This document shows, piece after piece, positions 6,568-15,291 of a stretch of DNA of 36,934 nt; the first letter of the stretch is position 1, and each line of letters starts with the position of its first letter. This stretch comes from Melioribacteraceae bacterium (lineage in GTDB: Bacteria; Bacteroidota; Ignavibacteria; Ignavibacteriales; Melioribacteraceae). The notes below the pieces were generated by a model that saw nothing but the letters and a program-made list of their open reading frames with translations, was not told the origin of the DNA and made no database searches. The stretch lies in contig JALSTL010000165.1 in assembly GCA_026983755.1 (NCBI GenBank), forward strand, positions 1-36,934, read 5' to 3'. The position numbers were made by a program, and so were the translations under genes.

Positions 6568-6647
6568 TCGACTTCGCTCGGTATGGTTTAACTTTACTTA
6601 GTATTATTCGACTGCCTTCAGTATGTTCAACTCCGTTTAATATGATC
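6568..6647. repeat. Four degenerate 20-bp tandem repeats
   Basis: Four consecutive 20-base units start at 6568, 6588, 6608 and 6628: TCGACTTCGCTCGGTATGGT, TTAACTTTACTTAGTATTAT, TCGACTGCCTTCAGTATGTT, CAACTCCGTTTAATATGATC. A shared pattern of ...AACT..(C/T)TT.aGTATg.. is clear. CATAC (6562-6566) also pairs with GTATG (6581-6585). It lies between the convergent LuxR and anti-sigma genes. The style matches dispersed intergenic repeats common in this group. Confidence 0.65.
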
Positions 6648-6723
6648 AATTTTATATAAAAAGTAAATTTATTTTGAGGTTTCACTTAAAATTTTTTAAC
6701 AATATAATTTTTTTAGATAAATT

Positions 6724-7410
6724 TTATTTATGCTTTCTTAAGAACAATTTTTTTATGGAATCGATTCTAGCTTTCATTGTTTCAATTTCTTTTTTGTCAA
6801 TTTCCCTACCAATAAAAAAACCGTCAAAACCGCTACCGGCATTGTTCATACCGGTTAAAGCCGCTCTGTGATTAATATTATTTCCGGTTTCTTTAATTTT
6901 TACTGCTTCATCCAAGTTAGTGGAATTTTTTAACTTAAAGGGTAAGGCGGCAATTCCTTGTAAGTGTAGATGCTTCGGTCTTTTTTTAATTTGAGGTTCA
7001 TGCCGTTTTTTTATATTCTTTTTAGATTCAATTAATACAACATCTTTATCGGTTATTTTATATTCTCCGAAAATTTCTTTAGTACTTGATAACGGAACAT
7101 TCACATTTCCGCTAATTTCAGTTCTTAATTGAGGGGGAAGACGAAAAGGATTATCTGCACTTTCTTGATGAAAATTAAAGAAGGTAAATAAAACAATAAG
7201 TACGGCAAGCAATCCGCCTGCGGGAATTAAAATTTTCCAAACAGCAAAATTTTCTTTTTTTGTTTTTACATTTTCGAAATTACCGTTTTTAATTTTTACC
7301 ATTAAATTATATTCAAAATTATCTGCGGCTTTTTCTTTAGGTAATTCTTTTAATAATTTTATTATTTGTTCGTATTCATTTTCATTAAAATTGTAACGGT
7401 TTTTATTCAT
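6724..7410 (-). CDS. Single-pass membrane protein, putative anti-sigma factor
   Basis: Read from ATG 7410 the protein has 228 residues; a GTG at 7422 overlapping the sigma stop is an alternative start. The N-terminal 55 residues are cytoplasmic and include LKELPKEKAADNFEYNLMVKI, the type of segment that precedes the membrane helix in anti-sigma-like proteins of Bacteroidota relatives. One transmembrane helix lies at about 59-80 (WKILIPAGGLLAVLIVLFTFF). The rest is periplasmic, with a basic His-containing patch (RHEPQIKKRPKHLHLQG) and a charged C-terminal helix. It has no cysteine, hence no zinc anti-sigma motif. The role is inferred mainly from position: it follows the ECF sigma gene after four bases. 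Confidence 0.6.
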   Translation of the reverse strand: MNKNRYNFNENEYEQIIKLLKELPKEKAADNFEYNLMVKIKNGNFENVKTKKENFAVWKILIPAGGLLAVLIVLFTFFNFHQESADNPFRLPPQLRTEISGNVNVPLSSTKEIFGEYKITDKDVVLIESKKNIKKRHEPQIKKRPKHLHLQGIAALPFKLKNSTNLDEAVKIKETGNNINHRAALTGMNNAGSGFDGFFIGREIDKKEIETMKARIDSIKKLFLRKHK

Positions 7411-7414
7411 ACTG

Positions 7415-8008
7415 CTACCCACTGTAAATATTTTTTAATAATTTTTGAAGATGTTTTCTTCCTCTGTTTATTCTCGATTTAACCGTGCCTATTGATAAAT
7501 TTGTAACCTCGGCTATTTCTTCGTAAGAAAGTTCTTGAATGTCTCTTAAAATTACAACTTCTCTATAAACCGGCTTTAATTTTTTCAATGCTTTCTCAAT
7601 AATTCGGGATTTTATTTCGTTATCGGTATATCTATCCGGAGAAATAAAATTTTTATCTTCAATTTGAAAATTTCTTTTTTCTTTATCATCATCGTTGTTA
7701 TTTAACGAAAGTATAACTCTTCTTTTTCTTCTTTTCAATTCATTGCGGGCTAAGTTACCGGCAATTGTATAAATCCACGTTGAAAATTTGGCAAAAGATT
7801 TATAAGAATCTTTATTCAAATAAAACTTTATCATTGTATCTTGAACAATATCCGTACTAATATCTCTTTCACCAAGAAAACGGTAAACATAGTTAGTTAA
7901 AGGATCTTTAAATCTTTTTACCAGAATTTCATAAGCTTCCAATGTATTATTATCTTGAAATTCTTTTATTAATTCTTCGTCCGTAAGTTGTTTAAGATTT
8001 TCTTTCAA
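7415..8008 (-). CDS. ECF-type RNA polymerase sigma factor (RpoE family)
   Basis: A 197-residue sigma factor with region 2 at about 27-95 (DIVQDTMIKFYLNKD, STWIYTIAGNLARNELKRRKRR) and region 4 at about 142-190 (LKPVYREVVILRDIQELSYE, GTVKSRINRGRKHLQKLL). It lacks region 3, as ECF sigmas do, and should direct RNA polymerase to a small stress regulon. The only possible start is TTG 8008, since an in-frame stop lies nine bases upstream. No SD precedes it, but TATAAA ends about four bases before, raising the possibility of a leaderless or near-leaderless mRNA. The next gene encodes a likely membrane anti-sigma factor. Confidence 0.9.
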   Translation of the reverse strand: MKENLKQLTDEELIKEFQDNNTLEAYEILVKRFKDPLTNYVYRFLGERDISTDIVQDTMIKFYLNKDSYKSFAKFSTWIYTIAGNLARNELKRRKRRVILSLNNNDDDKEKRNFQIEDKNFISPDRYTDNEIKSRIIEKALKKLKPVYREVVILRDIQELSYEEIAEVTNLSIGTVKSRINRGRKHLQKLLKNIYSG

Positions 8009-8049
8009 CGGTATTTATACTCTTATTTAATTAAAAATGTTTCAAAAAA

Positions 8050-9066
8050 TTATTCTGAAAATATTTTTGCCAGCATAATTGCAGCTAATGTTTTTTCGTT
8101 AATATTTGTTGTTTTTAATGTCAAATCCGTTTCAAATAAAACTCTAATTGCATTTATAAGTTTAGCATGATTATTAAAATAAACCGCACTTTTACAATTT
8201 GTATAGAAATATTTTGATATATTTATTTCTTTAGCGGCATCCCAATCATTGATATTTTTCTTTCTTAATTCAAAAGAACGCGCGATTACAATTAAAAAAT
8301 TTGTTACCATTGCTATAATTGCAACCAGAGAACTTCCATGTTCCAAAAGATTATTAATAACTTTCAACGCTTCATTTCGGTTTCCTTTTCCAATAACATT
8401 TAACAAATCGAAAATATTATTTTCTTTTGTTGCCGAAGAAAGAGATTTAATAACCTCGGGTGTAATTTGGTTACCGTTTTTTATATAACTTCTGAATTTT
8501 TGTAATTGCATTTCTACAAGAGATTTATCTTCACCAACAATTTCAAGCAACATTTTTACACTTTCGGTATCTATTTTAAGATTTAATTTGTCAGCTCTTT
8601 TTATTGTCCAATTTTCCAGTTCTCTTCCTTTTAACTCTTTAGCTTCAAAAATAAATTTCTGTTTTAAAAGAGTTTTATAAGGTTCGGATGCTACATTAAT
8701 TTTAGAATTGTTTACAATAACCAATACAGTTGATTCCGAAGGATTTTGGATATATGAAGTTAAATTTTTTTTATCATTATAGTTTTCAAAATTTTTAACT
8801 ATTAAAAGTTTTTTTTTGCTACCGAAAGGAAATGCGTAAGCCAAATCCAATAAAGAGTTTATATTAGCTTTTTTTTCTGCAGTAATAATTTCTTTATCGA
8901 AATCGGATGTTAAAAACGGAGCAATTTTTTTTTCTATAAGTTTAATAGCTGAATTTATAGTAAAAGAATCTTCTCCGAAAAAAAAATAGACCGGGGCTAA
9001 ATTTCCGTTATTAAATTCGGAAAGAAAAGAATAAACAGAAGGAACGTTTTCTTTTTTTTTATACAT
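8050..9066 (-). CDS. holA: DNA polymerase III subunit delta
   Basis: A 338-residue clamp-loader delta subunit, of normal length. The N-terminal fold 1 is recognisable from APVYFFFGEDSFTINSAIK and the strand/loop region KKLLIVKNFENYNDKKNL; the central part has KGRELENWTIKRADKLNLKI and EIVGEDKSLVEMQLQK, a typical HolA signature; the helical C-terminal domain follows. It opens the beta clamp as part of the replicative clamp loader. Starts at ATG 9066; ends 41 bases before the sigma factor gene. Confidence 0.9.
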   Translation of the reverse strand: MYKKKENVPSVYSFLSEFNNGNLAPVYFFFGEDSFTINSAIKLIEKKIAPFLTSDFDKEIITAEKKANINSLLDLAYAFPFGSKKKLLIVKNFENYNDKKNLTSYIQNPSESTVLVIVNNSKINVASEPYKTLLKQKFIFEAKELKGRELENWTIKRADKLNLKIDTESVKMLLEIVGEDKSLVEMQLQKFRSYIKNGNQITPEVIKSLSSATKENNIFDLLNVIGKGNRNEALKVINNLLEHGSSLVAIIAMVTNFLIVIARSFELRKKNINDWDAAKEINISKYFYTNCKSAVYFNNHAKLINAIRVLFETDLTLKTTNINEKTLAAIMLAKIFSE

Positions 9067-9141
9067 TTATTAAATTATAAACTATTTATGTTTTAATATT
9101 TTTAATTAAAATCAATTTGTTTCTATAAAATACATGTCCGC

Positions 9142-9660
9142 TTAATTCTTATTTCTTTTTTCAATAGTAATATTTTCCATTACAATATTTTTTATCGGAG
9201 TATCGAAAGGTTTGGAAGTTTCAACGTTTCCTATGTTAAAAACAACATCAAGTCCGCCAATAACTTTTCCGAAAACGGAATGTTTTCCATTTAACCAAGG
9301 AGTAGGAGCCAAAGTTATAAAAAATTGACTTCCGTTGGTTCCGGGTCCGGCATTTGCCATAGATAATATACCGGCAGAGTTATGATTTAATTCCGGATGA
9401 AATTCGTCTTCGAAAGGATGCCCGAAATAACTTTCACCTCCTCTTCCTGTTCCCGTAGGATCGCCACCTTGTATCATAAAATCTTTAATTACTCTATGAA
9501 ATATAATTCCGTTATAATATTTATTAATTGCCAAACCCACAAAATTTTCAACAGTTTTAGGGGCTTTTTCGGGAAATAATTCTATCTCAATTAAGCCGAA
9601 ATTTGTTTTTATTTTAGCAATTAAAATTTCATTATTTTTCAAGTTTAATAATTCTTTCAA
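9142..9660 (-). CDS. Cyclophilin-type peptidyl-prolyl cis-trans isomerase
   Basis: A 172-residue cytoplasmic cyclophilin without signal peptide. Diagnostic segments are [34 protein letters not shown] (catalytic Arg in FHRV), and [20 protein letters not shown]. It accelerates proline isomerisation during protein folding. The start is TTG 9660, supported by a GAGG SD at suitable distance (GAGGTTAAATTG); no in-frame ATG is near. It sits 26 bases after uppP, probably the tail of the envelope operon. Confidence 0.95.
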   Translation of the reverse strand: MKELLNLKNNEILIAKIKTNFGLIEIELFPEKAPKTVENFVGLAINKYYNGIIFHRVIKDFMIQGGDPTGTGRGGESYFGHPFEDEFHPELNHNSAGILSMANAGPGTNGSQFFITLAPTPWLNGKHSVFGKVIGGLDVVFNIGNVETSKPFDTPIKNIVMENITIEKRNKN

Positions 9661-9686
9661 TTTAACCTCGGTATAATATTAAATTT

Positions 9687-10535
9687 TTAAGGTTGAATAA
9701 TATTTTTCCAAACTAAATACAGTATTGTAACACCGGCAATTATTCTGTAGAACACAAAAATATATGTAGTATTTGTTCTGAGGAATTTGAGTAAAAAACC
9801 AATAGTTAAATAACCGCTAATTGCCGAAAAAACCGTAGCAACGGTTAACGTAATAATTCCGGATGAATCAATAAAATTAAGAGCTTCATAAAGTTCAAGT
9901 AATCCGCTACCTAAAATTGCAGGCACACTAAGCAAAAATGAAAACCTTGCAGCTGCTTCTCTTTTAAAACCCAGAAACATTCCTGCTGTAATTGTTGTGC
10001 CGGAACGAGAGGAACCCGGAATAAGAGCGAACGATTGAGCTATTCCGATCAATAAAGCATCGTACCATTTAATATCTTTAAGTTCTTTTTTAAATTTACC
10101 GATTTTTTCCGCCAAAGCTAAAATAACCGCTAGCACAATTAAACTGATTGCAATTACATTTAAACTTTTTGTAAAAGCCCCGTGAATTGCATCTTTAAAT
10201 CCTAATCCTATTATAACAACCGGAACGGAACCTAGAATAATAAACCAACCCATTTTGGAATTTAACGATTGTTGACTAAATTTTATTTTTTTCACCAAAT
10301 TATCTTGCAAAAAATCCTTGAGGATATTCCAAAGGTCATTCCAAAAATATATTAGAATGGCTACCAAAGTTCCCAATTGAATTACGGCAATAAAAGCTGT
10401 CCATTGTTCCGGATGTTCCGGTTTTACCAATCCCATTAGTTTTCCTACAACCGTTAAATGTCCGGTACTGCTTATTGGTAAAAATTCGGTTAACCCTTGA
10501 ACTATACCAAGAATAATTGCTTGAAAAATACTCAT
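9687..10535 (-). CDS. uppP: Undecaprenyl-diphosphatase
   Basis: A 282-residue polytopic inner-membrane enzyme that dephosphorylates undecaprenyl diphosphate to recycle the lipid carrier for peptidoglycan and other surface polymers. Both signature motifs are intact: QGLTEFLPISSTGH (residues 13-26, with Glu17 and His26) and PGSSRSGTT (173-181, with Arg177). About eight membrane helices are evident. It follows the outer-membrane protein gene by nine bases, in an envelope gene cluster with lolA and the flippase-like gene. Absence of competing BacA-type resistance genes suggests a housekeeping role. Confidence 0.95.
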   Translation of the reverse strand: MSIFQAIILGIVQGLTEFLPISSTGHLTVVGKLMGLVKPEHPEQWTAFIAVIQLGTLVAILIYFWNDLWNILKDFLQDNLVKKIKFSQQSLNSKMGWFIILGSVPVVIIGLGFKDAIHGAFTKSLNVIAISLIVLAVILALAEKIGKFKKELKDIKWYDALLIGIAQSFALIPGSSRSGTTITAGMFLGFKREAAARFSFLLSVPAILGSGLLELYEALNFIDSSGIITLTVATVFSAISGYLTIGFLLKFLRTNTTYIFVFYRIIAGVTILYLVWKNIIQP

Positions 10536-10544
10536 AATAAATCC

Positions 10545-11156
10545 TTAAAATTGATAAGATATTCCTAATTTAAGCCCAACACTTAAAGAATTAAAATTAA
10601 TTAGCTGTTTTTCCTTCGTATGGATTTCTCCGGGTAAATCGTAACGTAATTCACTTGCAATAATAGCATAAAATTTATTACTTAATTTTGTATTACCTTG
10701 TGTTTTAAGTAAAAACCCAATACCGGTTGATGAATATTGCACAGGTCCGTAAATGGATTCTTCGGCTTGCAAAAATCTTAATCCGGCACCTGCCCCGAAT
10801 TTAAATTTGAATCCGTTACCAGGTAAAATATAATAAGCAATTATTGAAGGTTTATGCCTGTAAACACTCAGATTATAATTGCTAAAATTTAAAGGCGAAT
10901 TAAATGAAAAGATATTAAAATTATATTCTGCGGCAATTTGATAATTTTCTTTTAGGTTAAATCCCAATTCTAAAAAAAAATCCGCCGAACTGTTAAAAGT
11001 TTTCAAACTGTTTGTATTATTTGCAAAACCACCATTTAAATAGTCAACTAAATCCGGGTTACTAAAATAAGCAAGACCCATCCCGGCATCCAAATCGAAC
11101 TGAGCAAATATATTTACAAAACCGGTAAATAAAAACAACAGAATATATTTTCTCAT
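10545..11156 (-). CDS. Outer-membrane beta-barrel protein, function unknown
   Basis: A 203-residue protein with signal peptide (MRKYILLFLFTGFVNIFA, cleavage before QFDLDAG). The mature protein consists of alternating beta strands with aromatic residues (GAGAGLRFLQAEE, YAIIASELRYDL) and ends in LKLGISYQF, a typical C-terminal outer-membrane insertion strand with terminal Phe. Probably an eight-stranded OmpW/OmpX-like porin-type barrel. ATG 11156 overlaps the stop of the upstream flippase-like gene as ATGA, so translation is coupled. Substrate unknown. Confidence 0.7.
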   Translation of the reverse strand: MRKYILLFLFTGFVNIFAQFDLDAGMGLAYFSNPDLVDYLNGGFANNTNSLKTFNSSADFFLELGFNLKENYQIAAEYNFNIFSFNSPLNFSNYNLSVYRHKPSIIAYYILPGNGFKFKFGAGAGLRFLQAEESIYGPVQYSSTGIGFLLKTQGNTKLSNKFYAIIASELRYDLPGEIHTKEKQLINFNSLSVGLKLGISYQF

Positions 11157-12226
11157 AGTGATTCCGTTTTAGTTCTGAATACGGTTAGAAATTTTGCAAC
11201 AGGTTTATTCTTTTTTTCTTGAATTTTATTGATTATAAACGTCAAAAATAACGTAGAAAAAATAAACAATACATAAGTTGTAGTATGTGTAAGTATAGCA
11301 AATGCACTGCTAATTTCGTTACTGAAATTAAATAATTTTGTTAAAATAAAAATAACAAAAAAATGGTATGTACCTGTTGCTCCGGGAGTTGGTATTATTA
11401 CCCCGAAAGCACTAATAGTCATAACAATCCAAGCCATTGAGTAATTAACGGGCTGAACTTTTTGCATTCCCAAAACAAAAAACATAATATAAGAAGTTGC
11501 ACCGTATAACAGCATAATAACAAATGATAGAAATATTATGTAAGTATATTTTCCCACGCCTTTTATGCTTGTAAAACCATCTATTAATAATGTAAAGGTT
11601 CTACCCAAAGCATTGGCAATTTTATGTGAAAATTTACCCACAAATTTTAGAATGGCATTATAAAAATGTTCCTGAAATTTAACTAATAAAAATAGAAACA
11701 CTATCAATCCGAAAATAATTAAAAACCCCAAATACATAGTTGAACGAAGCCAGCTAATTTCGGAATATAAATTGCCGGAATAAATAGAAATACTAATAAG
11801 AATAGAAATTCCAAGTACCAATAAATCTATCACTCTTTCAATAACAACGGTACCAACCATAGAAGTTCTGGAAATATCTTCCCACTTACCTAAAAAGAAT
11901 CCGCGATATAATTCTCCTAACCGTGGTACCACGCAATTAACACCATAGCCAACCATAGTGGCACCAAATAAGTTTAGAAGTGAAATATTGCTTTTTACAC
12001 TATCTATAATAATTTTCCATCTATATGCTCTGAACAAATGAGAAAGGAACCAAACGAAAAGGAAAAGGATATACCAACCGAAAGAAATATTTTTCAGTAT
12101 ATCGGCAACAATATTAAAATCCGTATTTTTAAATGCGAGATATAAAAATACAGCCATCAATAAAACGGGAAACGAATAACTTAATATTTTTTTTATTCCG
12201 GAAATATTTGAATTATCTGAGGTCAA
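11153..12226 (-). CDS. Lysylphosphatidylglycerol synthase TM-region/flippase-like protein
   Basis: A 357-residue membrane protein of the YbhN/UPF0104 (LPG synthase transmembrane region) family, with about eight helices. Recognisable parts are SHLFRAYRWKIIIDS, GVNCVVPRLGELYRGFFLGK and FGVIIPTPGATGTYHFF. It lacks the C-terminal aminoacyltransferase domain of full MprF, so a lipid or lipid-linked substrate transport role is likely. Start is TTG 12226, inside the 3' end of lolA (14-base overlap), with no good in-frame ATG before the first helix. It couples by ATGA to the outer-membrane protein gene. Confidence 0.85.
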   Translation of the reverse strand: MTSDNSNISGIKKILSYSFPVLLMAVFLYLAFKNTDFNIVADILKNISFGWYILFLFVWFLSHLFRAYRWKIIIDSVKSNISLLNLFGATMVGYGVNCVVPRLGELYRGFFLGKWEDISRTSMVGTVVIERVIDLLVLGISILISISIYSGNLYSEISWLRSTMYLGFLIIFGLIVFLFLLVKFQEHFYNAILKFVGKFSHKIANALGRTFTLLIDGFTSIKGVGKYTYIIFLSFVIMLLYGATSYIMFFVLGMQKVQPVNYSMAWIVMTISAFGVIIPTPGATGTYHFFVIFILTKLFNFSNEISSAFAILTHTTTYVLFIFSTLFLTFIINKIQEKKNKPVAKFLTVFRTKTESL

Positions 12227-12797
12227 TTATTTTTGCATCCGAATTTTTATTGGGCTTAAACAATCCCGGGTTAATGTTATTATCAATTTTTATATTATTA
12301 AATTTAAATGCAAAAGAACTTCCGTTATAGTCTTTTACTTCAATTTTATTTACTAAAAAATTATTTGTCAACCATAATTTAACTTCTTTAAAATTTAAAT
12401 TTTCCTTTTGCGGTTTTAGTGTAATGATCACTTTACCTTCAATTGTTTTTTCTTCGGTTATTTTACATACGGCTGGATAGTTAAAAATATATTCTTTTAA
12501 CGAAAACGCCAACGGGTCGTTATCCATATTGGAAACAACAATACGGTTTCTTTTTTTATCGTAATTCCAAATTGTAGTTCCATCGGTTATGATTGTATTG
12601 TTTTGCAGTTCTATTCTATAATGGTTTTCTTTATTAAAAAAGAATTTACCTTTCAGACTAATTTTATTATTTGAAATTTGAATAAAATCCGCTTGAAGAC
12701 TTTTAAGTTTAATAAATTCGTTTTGAACTTTTTTAATTGCGGAATTATCCGGTAAAATAAAAATATAAAAAAACAAAATTATGTAATAAGTAATCAT
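12213..12797 (-). CDS. lolA: Outer-membrane lipoprotein carrier protein
   Basis: A 194-residue LolA-family protein. A hydrophobic N-terminus (MITYYIILFFYIFILP) suggests a signal peptide. The body shows the LolA pattern: VQNEFIKLKSLQADFIQ, LKGKFFFNKENHYRIE, DGTTIWNYDKKRNRIVV and the C-terminal strands VKLWLTNNFLVNKIEVKD. LolA shuttles lipoproteins through the periplasm to the outer membrane, so the organism has a double membrane. The ATG begins directly after the ftsK stop (zero gap), and the 3' end overlaps the flippase-like gene. Confidence 0.88.
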   Translation of the reverse strand: MITYYIILFFYIFILPDNSAIKKVQNEFIKLKSLQADFIQISNNKISLKGKFFFNKENHYRIELQNNTIITDGTTIWNYDKKRNRIVVSNMDNDPLAFSLKEYIFNYPAVCKITEEKTIEGKVIITLKPQKENLNFKEVKLWLTNNFLVNKIEVKDYNGSSFAFKFNNIKIDNNINPGLFKPNKNSDAKIIDLR

Positions 12798-15278
12798 TTA
12801 TAAAGACCTCAAAAGTGATTCCAAAGATTCTTCATTATCAATTAAAACGGTTCTGGCTTTACTGCCTTCCGAGGGTCCAACAATTCCAACTTCTTCCATT
12901 TGGTCAACAATACGTGCCGCTCTTCCGTAACCAATTTTTAATCGTCTTTGTAATAACGATGTGGAACCTTGTTGATGTGCCACAACAATTCTGGCGGCTT
13001 CTTGGAACATATCATCCATTTCATTTAAGAAATTTTTATTTTGTGAGTTTTTCTTTTCGAATAAAGAAGGAAGCAAATATCTTTTTGAATAACCTTGTTG
13101 AGTATAAATGTAGTTTGTAATTTTTTCAACCTCCTCGGTAGAGATAAAAGCATTTTGCATTCTAATAGGTTTGGGAAGCCCGCCGGGTAAGAACAACATA
13201 TCACCGCGTCCTAGTAATTGTTCGGCTCCGTTGCCATCTAAAATAGTTCTTGAATCTACTTTGGTTGCAACTTGGTAGGCTATTCGTGCCGGGAAATTAG
13301 CTTTAATTACACCTGTAATTACATTAACGGAAGGTCTTTGTGTTGCCACAACCATGTGAATTCCAACTGCACGAGCTAATTGAGCAATACGCGAAATAGG
13401 AGCTTCCACTTCTTTTCCGGATGTCATCATTAAATCTGCCAATTCATCAATAATAACAACAATATAAGGTAATTTATAATGTTTCATTTCATCCGTGTCT
13501 TTTGGTTTTTGTTTGGGATTTGTAACTTTTCTGTTATAATCGACAATGTGTCTAACGCCAACTTTGGCAAGTTTATCATATCTTTTGTCCATTTCAATTT
13601 CAAGAGCTTTAAGAACAACCAAAGCATTTTCCGGTGCTGTAATAATTTCTTCGTTAATATCCGGTGATACGGCAAGGAAGTGTTTATTTAGTCTTCTGTA
13701 AAAAGAGAGTTCAATTTTTTTCGGATCTATTATAACGAATTTAATTTCTGAAGGATCTTTCGCATAAAGTAAACTTGTAATAAGCATATTAATTCCAACG
13801 CTTTTACCGGAACCTGTAGCCCCGGCAATTAAAACGTGTGGCATAGTTGCCAAATCGGTTATATATTTTTCACCTATTATTGTTTTACCCAAAGCAATGG
13901 GTAATTCGGCTGTTGAAGACTTTAATCCGGAAAGCACAGAACGTGCACTTACCAAAGCCGGTTTAGCATTCGGTATTTCTACGCCAATAACGCTTTTACC
14001 GGGAATGGGTGCAATTATTCTAATACCTTTAGCCGAAAGTGTCATTGCTATATCGTTTTCCAAACTAACAATTTTATTTATTCTAACTTCAGGTGCGGGA
14101 ACAATTTCGTAGAGCGTTACAACCGGTCCGGGTGTTACCGAAATATCTTCTATATCTATAGAAAAAAGTTTTAATTTTTCTTTTAGTAATTCTGCATTTT
14201 GTTTTAATTCGTCTTCCGATATTTTTTGCTTTTCATCTGTTGAAAAAGAGAGTAAATCCAAAGGGGGAGGCGTATAATTTATATTTTCTTCCCAAGGTTC
14301 TGGTAAATTTTCGCCACTATCATCAACTGTTCGGTTGTCGTTTTGGTTTTTATATTCATTTTTTTCTTTTTTTATTTTTTCCGCAATAACTTCCGGTTCT
14401 ACCTGTGATGTTAGTTCAAATTCCGGTTGGTTGGTTTTAATAATCCTAATTTTAGGTTCGGTGGGAATGTTTTCCGTAATTTCGCCGGTTTCTTCTATGG
14501 TTTCTTCCAATTTCTTTTTATTTTTTCTTTTCTTCCCAAGTTTTATTAATTTGTCTAAATTAGTTGATGATTTAGGAACAATTTCATTATTTATTTTTAT
14601 TTTGGCTTCTTTGGTTTTTGCAACTGATGTATTAAGCAGGTTGGTTAAAAATTTTCTAATGGTTTTAAATCTAACATCGAAGGCAACAAATAATATAACA
14701 AAAGTAACGGAAATCAATATTATTGTACTTCCCAATACACCGGTCAATCTACCTAAAACGCCACCGAAAAAATCTCCTATATGTCCGGCTAATTCCGGAT
14801 TATTAACAAAAAAACCGGGGTTAGGCTTTAAGCGTAAAACGCCAAGAAAAGAGGCTACAATAAATCCGCTGAATACAAAAAAATTTGTAAGATATAAAGC
14901 TAATTTTTTATCGGCATTTTTAATGATGGTAAAACCCCAAATAAATAGGATAAGGGGAATTACAATAGAACTGTAACCTATTGTTGAAATTATTAAAAAT
15001 TGGGAAATATATGCTCCGAAAATACCAAGCCAGTTATGTGTGCTTTCGGCTCTGTGAACAAAATCCGGATTGTTACTAAATACATTGAATAAATCCGTAA
15101 AAGTAAAATTGAGTTTAGCTTGGTCGTATCGGGAATATGATAAAATACTTAGCATAATTAACGCTGCAGTTACTATAAAAGCAATGCCAATTAATTTTTT
15201 CTTTTTTTCTAATGAGATTATAAAAAAATTATCCGTTAATGAATTTTGTTTGGTTCGTTTAGTTTTTGTTTTAGCCAT
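12798..15278 (-). CDS. ftsK: DNA translocase FtsK/SpoIIIE
   Basis: An 826-residue septal DNA pump. Four or five membrane helices occupy residues 28-200 and a charged linker about 205-345. The motor has Walker A GATGSGKS at 486-493 and Walker B VVIIDELADLM around 607-617. The C-terminal gamma winged helix is at about 755-826 (SLLQRRLKIGYGRAARIVDQ, then GIVGPSEGSKAR), which reads polarity sequences such as KOPS. It moves chromosome ends apart during division and activates XerCD. The lolA start touches its stop, and the comB-like gene is 13 bases upstream. Confidence 0.97.
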   Translation of the reverse strand: MAKTKTKRTKQNSLTDNFFIISLEKKKKLIGIAFIVTAALIMLSILSYSRYDQAKLNFTFTDLFNVFSNNPDFVHRAESTHNWLGIFGAYISQFLIISTIGYSSIVIPLILFIWGFTIIKNADKKLALYLTNFFVFSGFIVASFLGVLRLKPNPGFFVNNPELAGHIGDFFGGVLGRLTGVLGSTIILISVTFVILFVAFDVRFKTIRKFLTNLLNTSVAKTKEAKIKINNEIVPKSSTNLDKLIKLGKKRKNKKKLEETIEETGEITENIPTEPKIRIIKTNQPEFELTSQVEPEVIAEKIKKEKNEYKNQNDNRTVDDSGENLPEPWEENINYTPPPLDLLSFSTDEKQKISEDELKQNAELLKEKLKLFSIDIEDISVTPGPVVTLYEIVPAPEVRINKIVSLENDIAMTLSAKGIRIIAPIPGKSVIGVEIPNAKPALVSARSVLSGLKSSTAELPIALGKTIIGEKYITDLATMPHVLIAGATGSGKSVGINMLITSLLYAKDPSEIKFVIIDPKKIELSFYRRLNKHFLAVSPDINEEIITAPENALVVLKALEIEMDKRYDKLAKVGVRHIVDYNRKVTNPKQKPKDTDEMKHYKLPYIVVIIDELADLMMTSGKEVEAPISRIAQLARAVGIHMVVATQRPSVNVITGVIKANFPARIAYQVATKVDSRTILDGNGAEQLLGRGDMLFLPGGLPKPIRMQNAFISTEEVEKITNYIYTQQGYSKRYLLPSLFEKKNSQNKNFLNEMDDMFQEAARIVVAHQQGSTSLLQRRLKIGYGRAARIVDQMEEVGIVGPSEGSKARTVLIDNEESLESLLRSL

Positions 15279-15291
15279 TTTGATAAATTGA

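Noticed and set aside
6562..6585. CATAC...GTATG hairpin as terminator of the LuxR cassette
   Set aside because: The stem is only 5 bp with a 14-base loop and no T-tract follows; it is better explained as part of the 20-bp repeat.
14335..14976. 213-codon plus-strand frame opposite ftsK
   Set aside because: Antisense shadow of the ftsK linker and membrane region; the ftsK frame explains the sequence fully.
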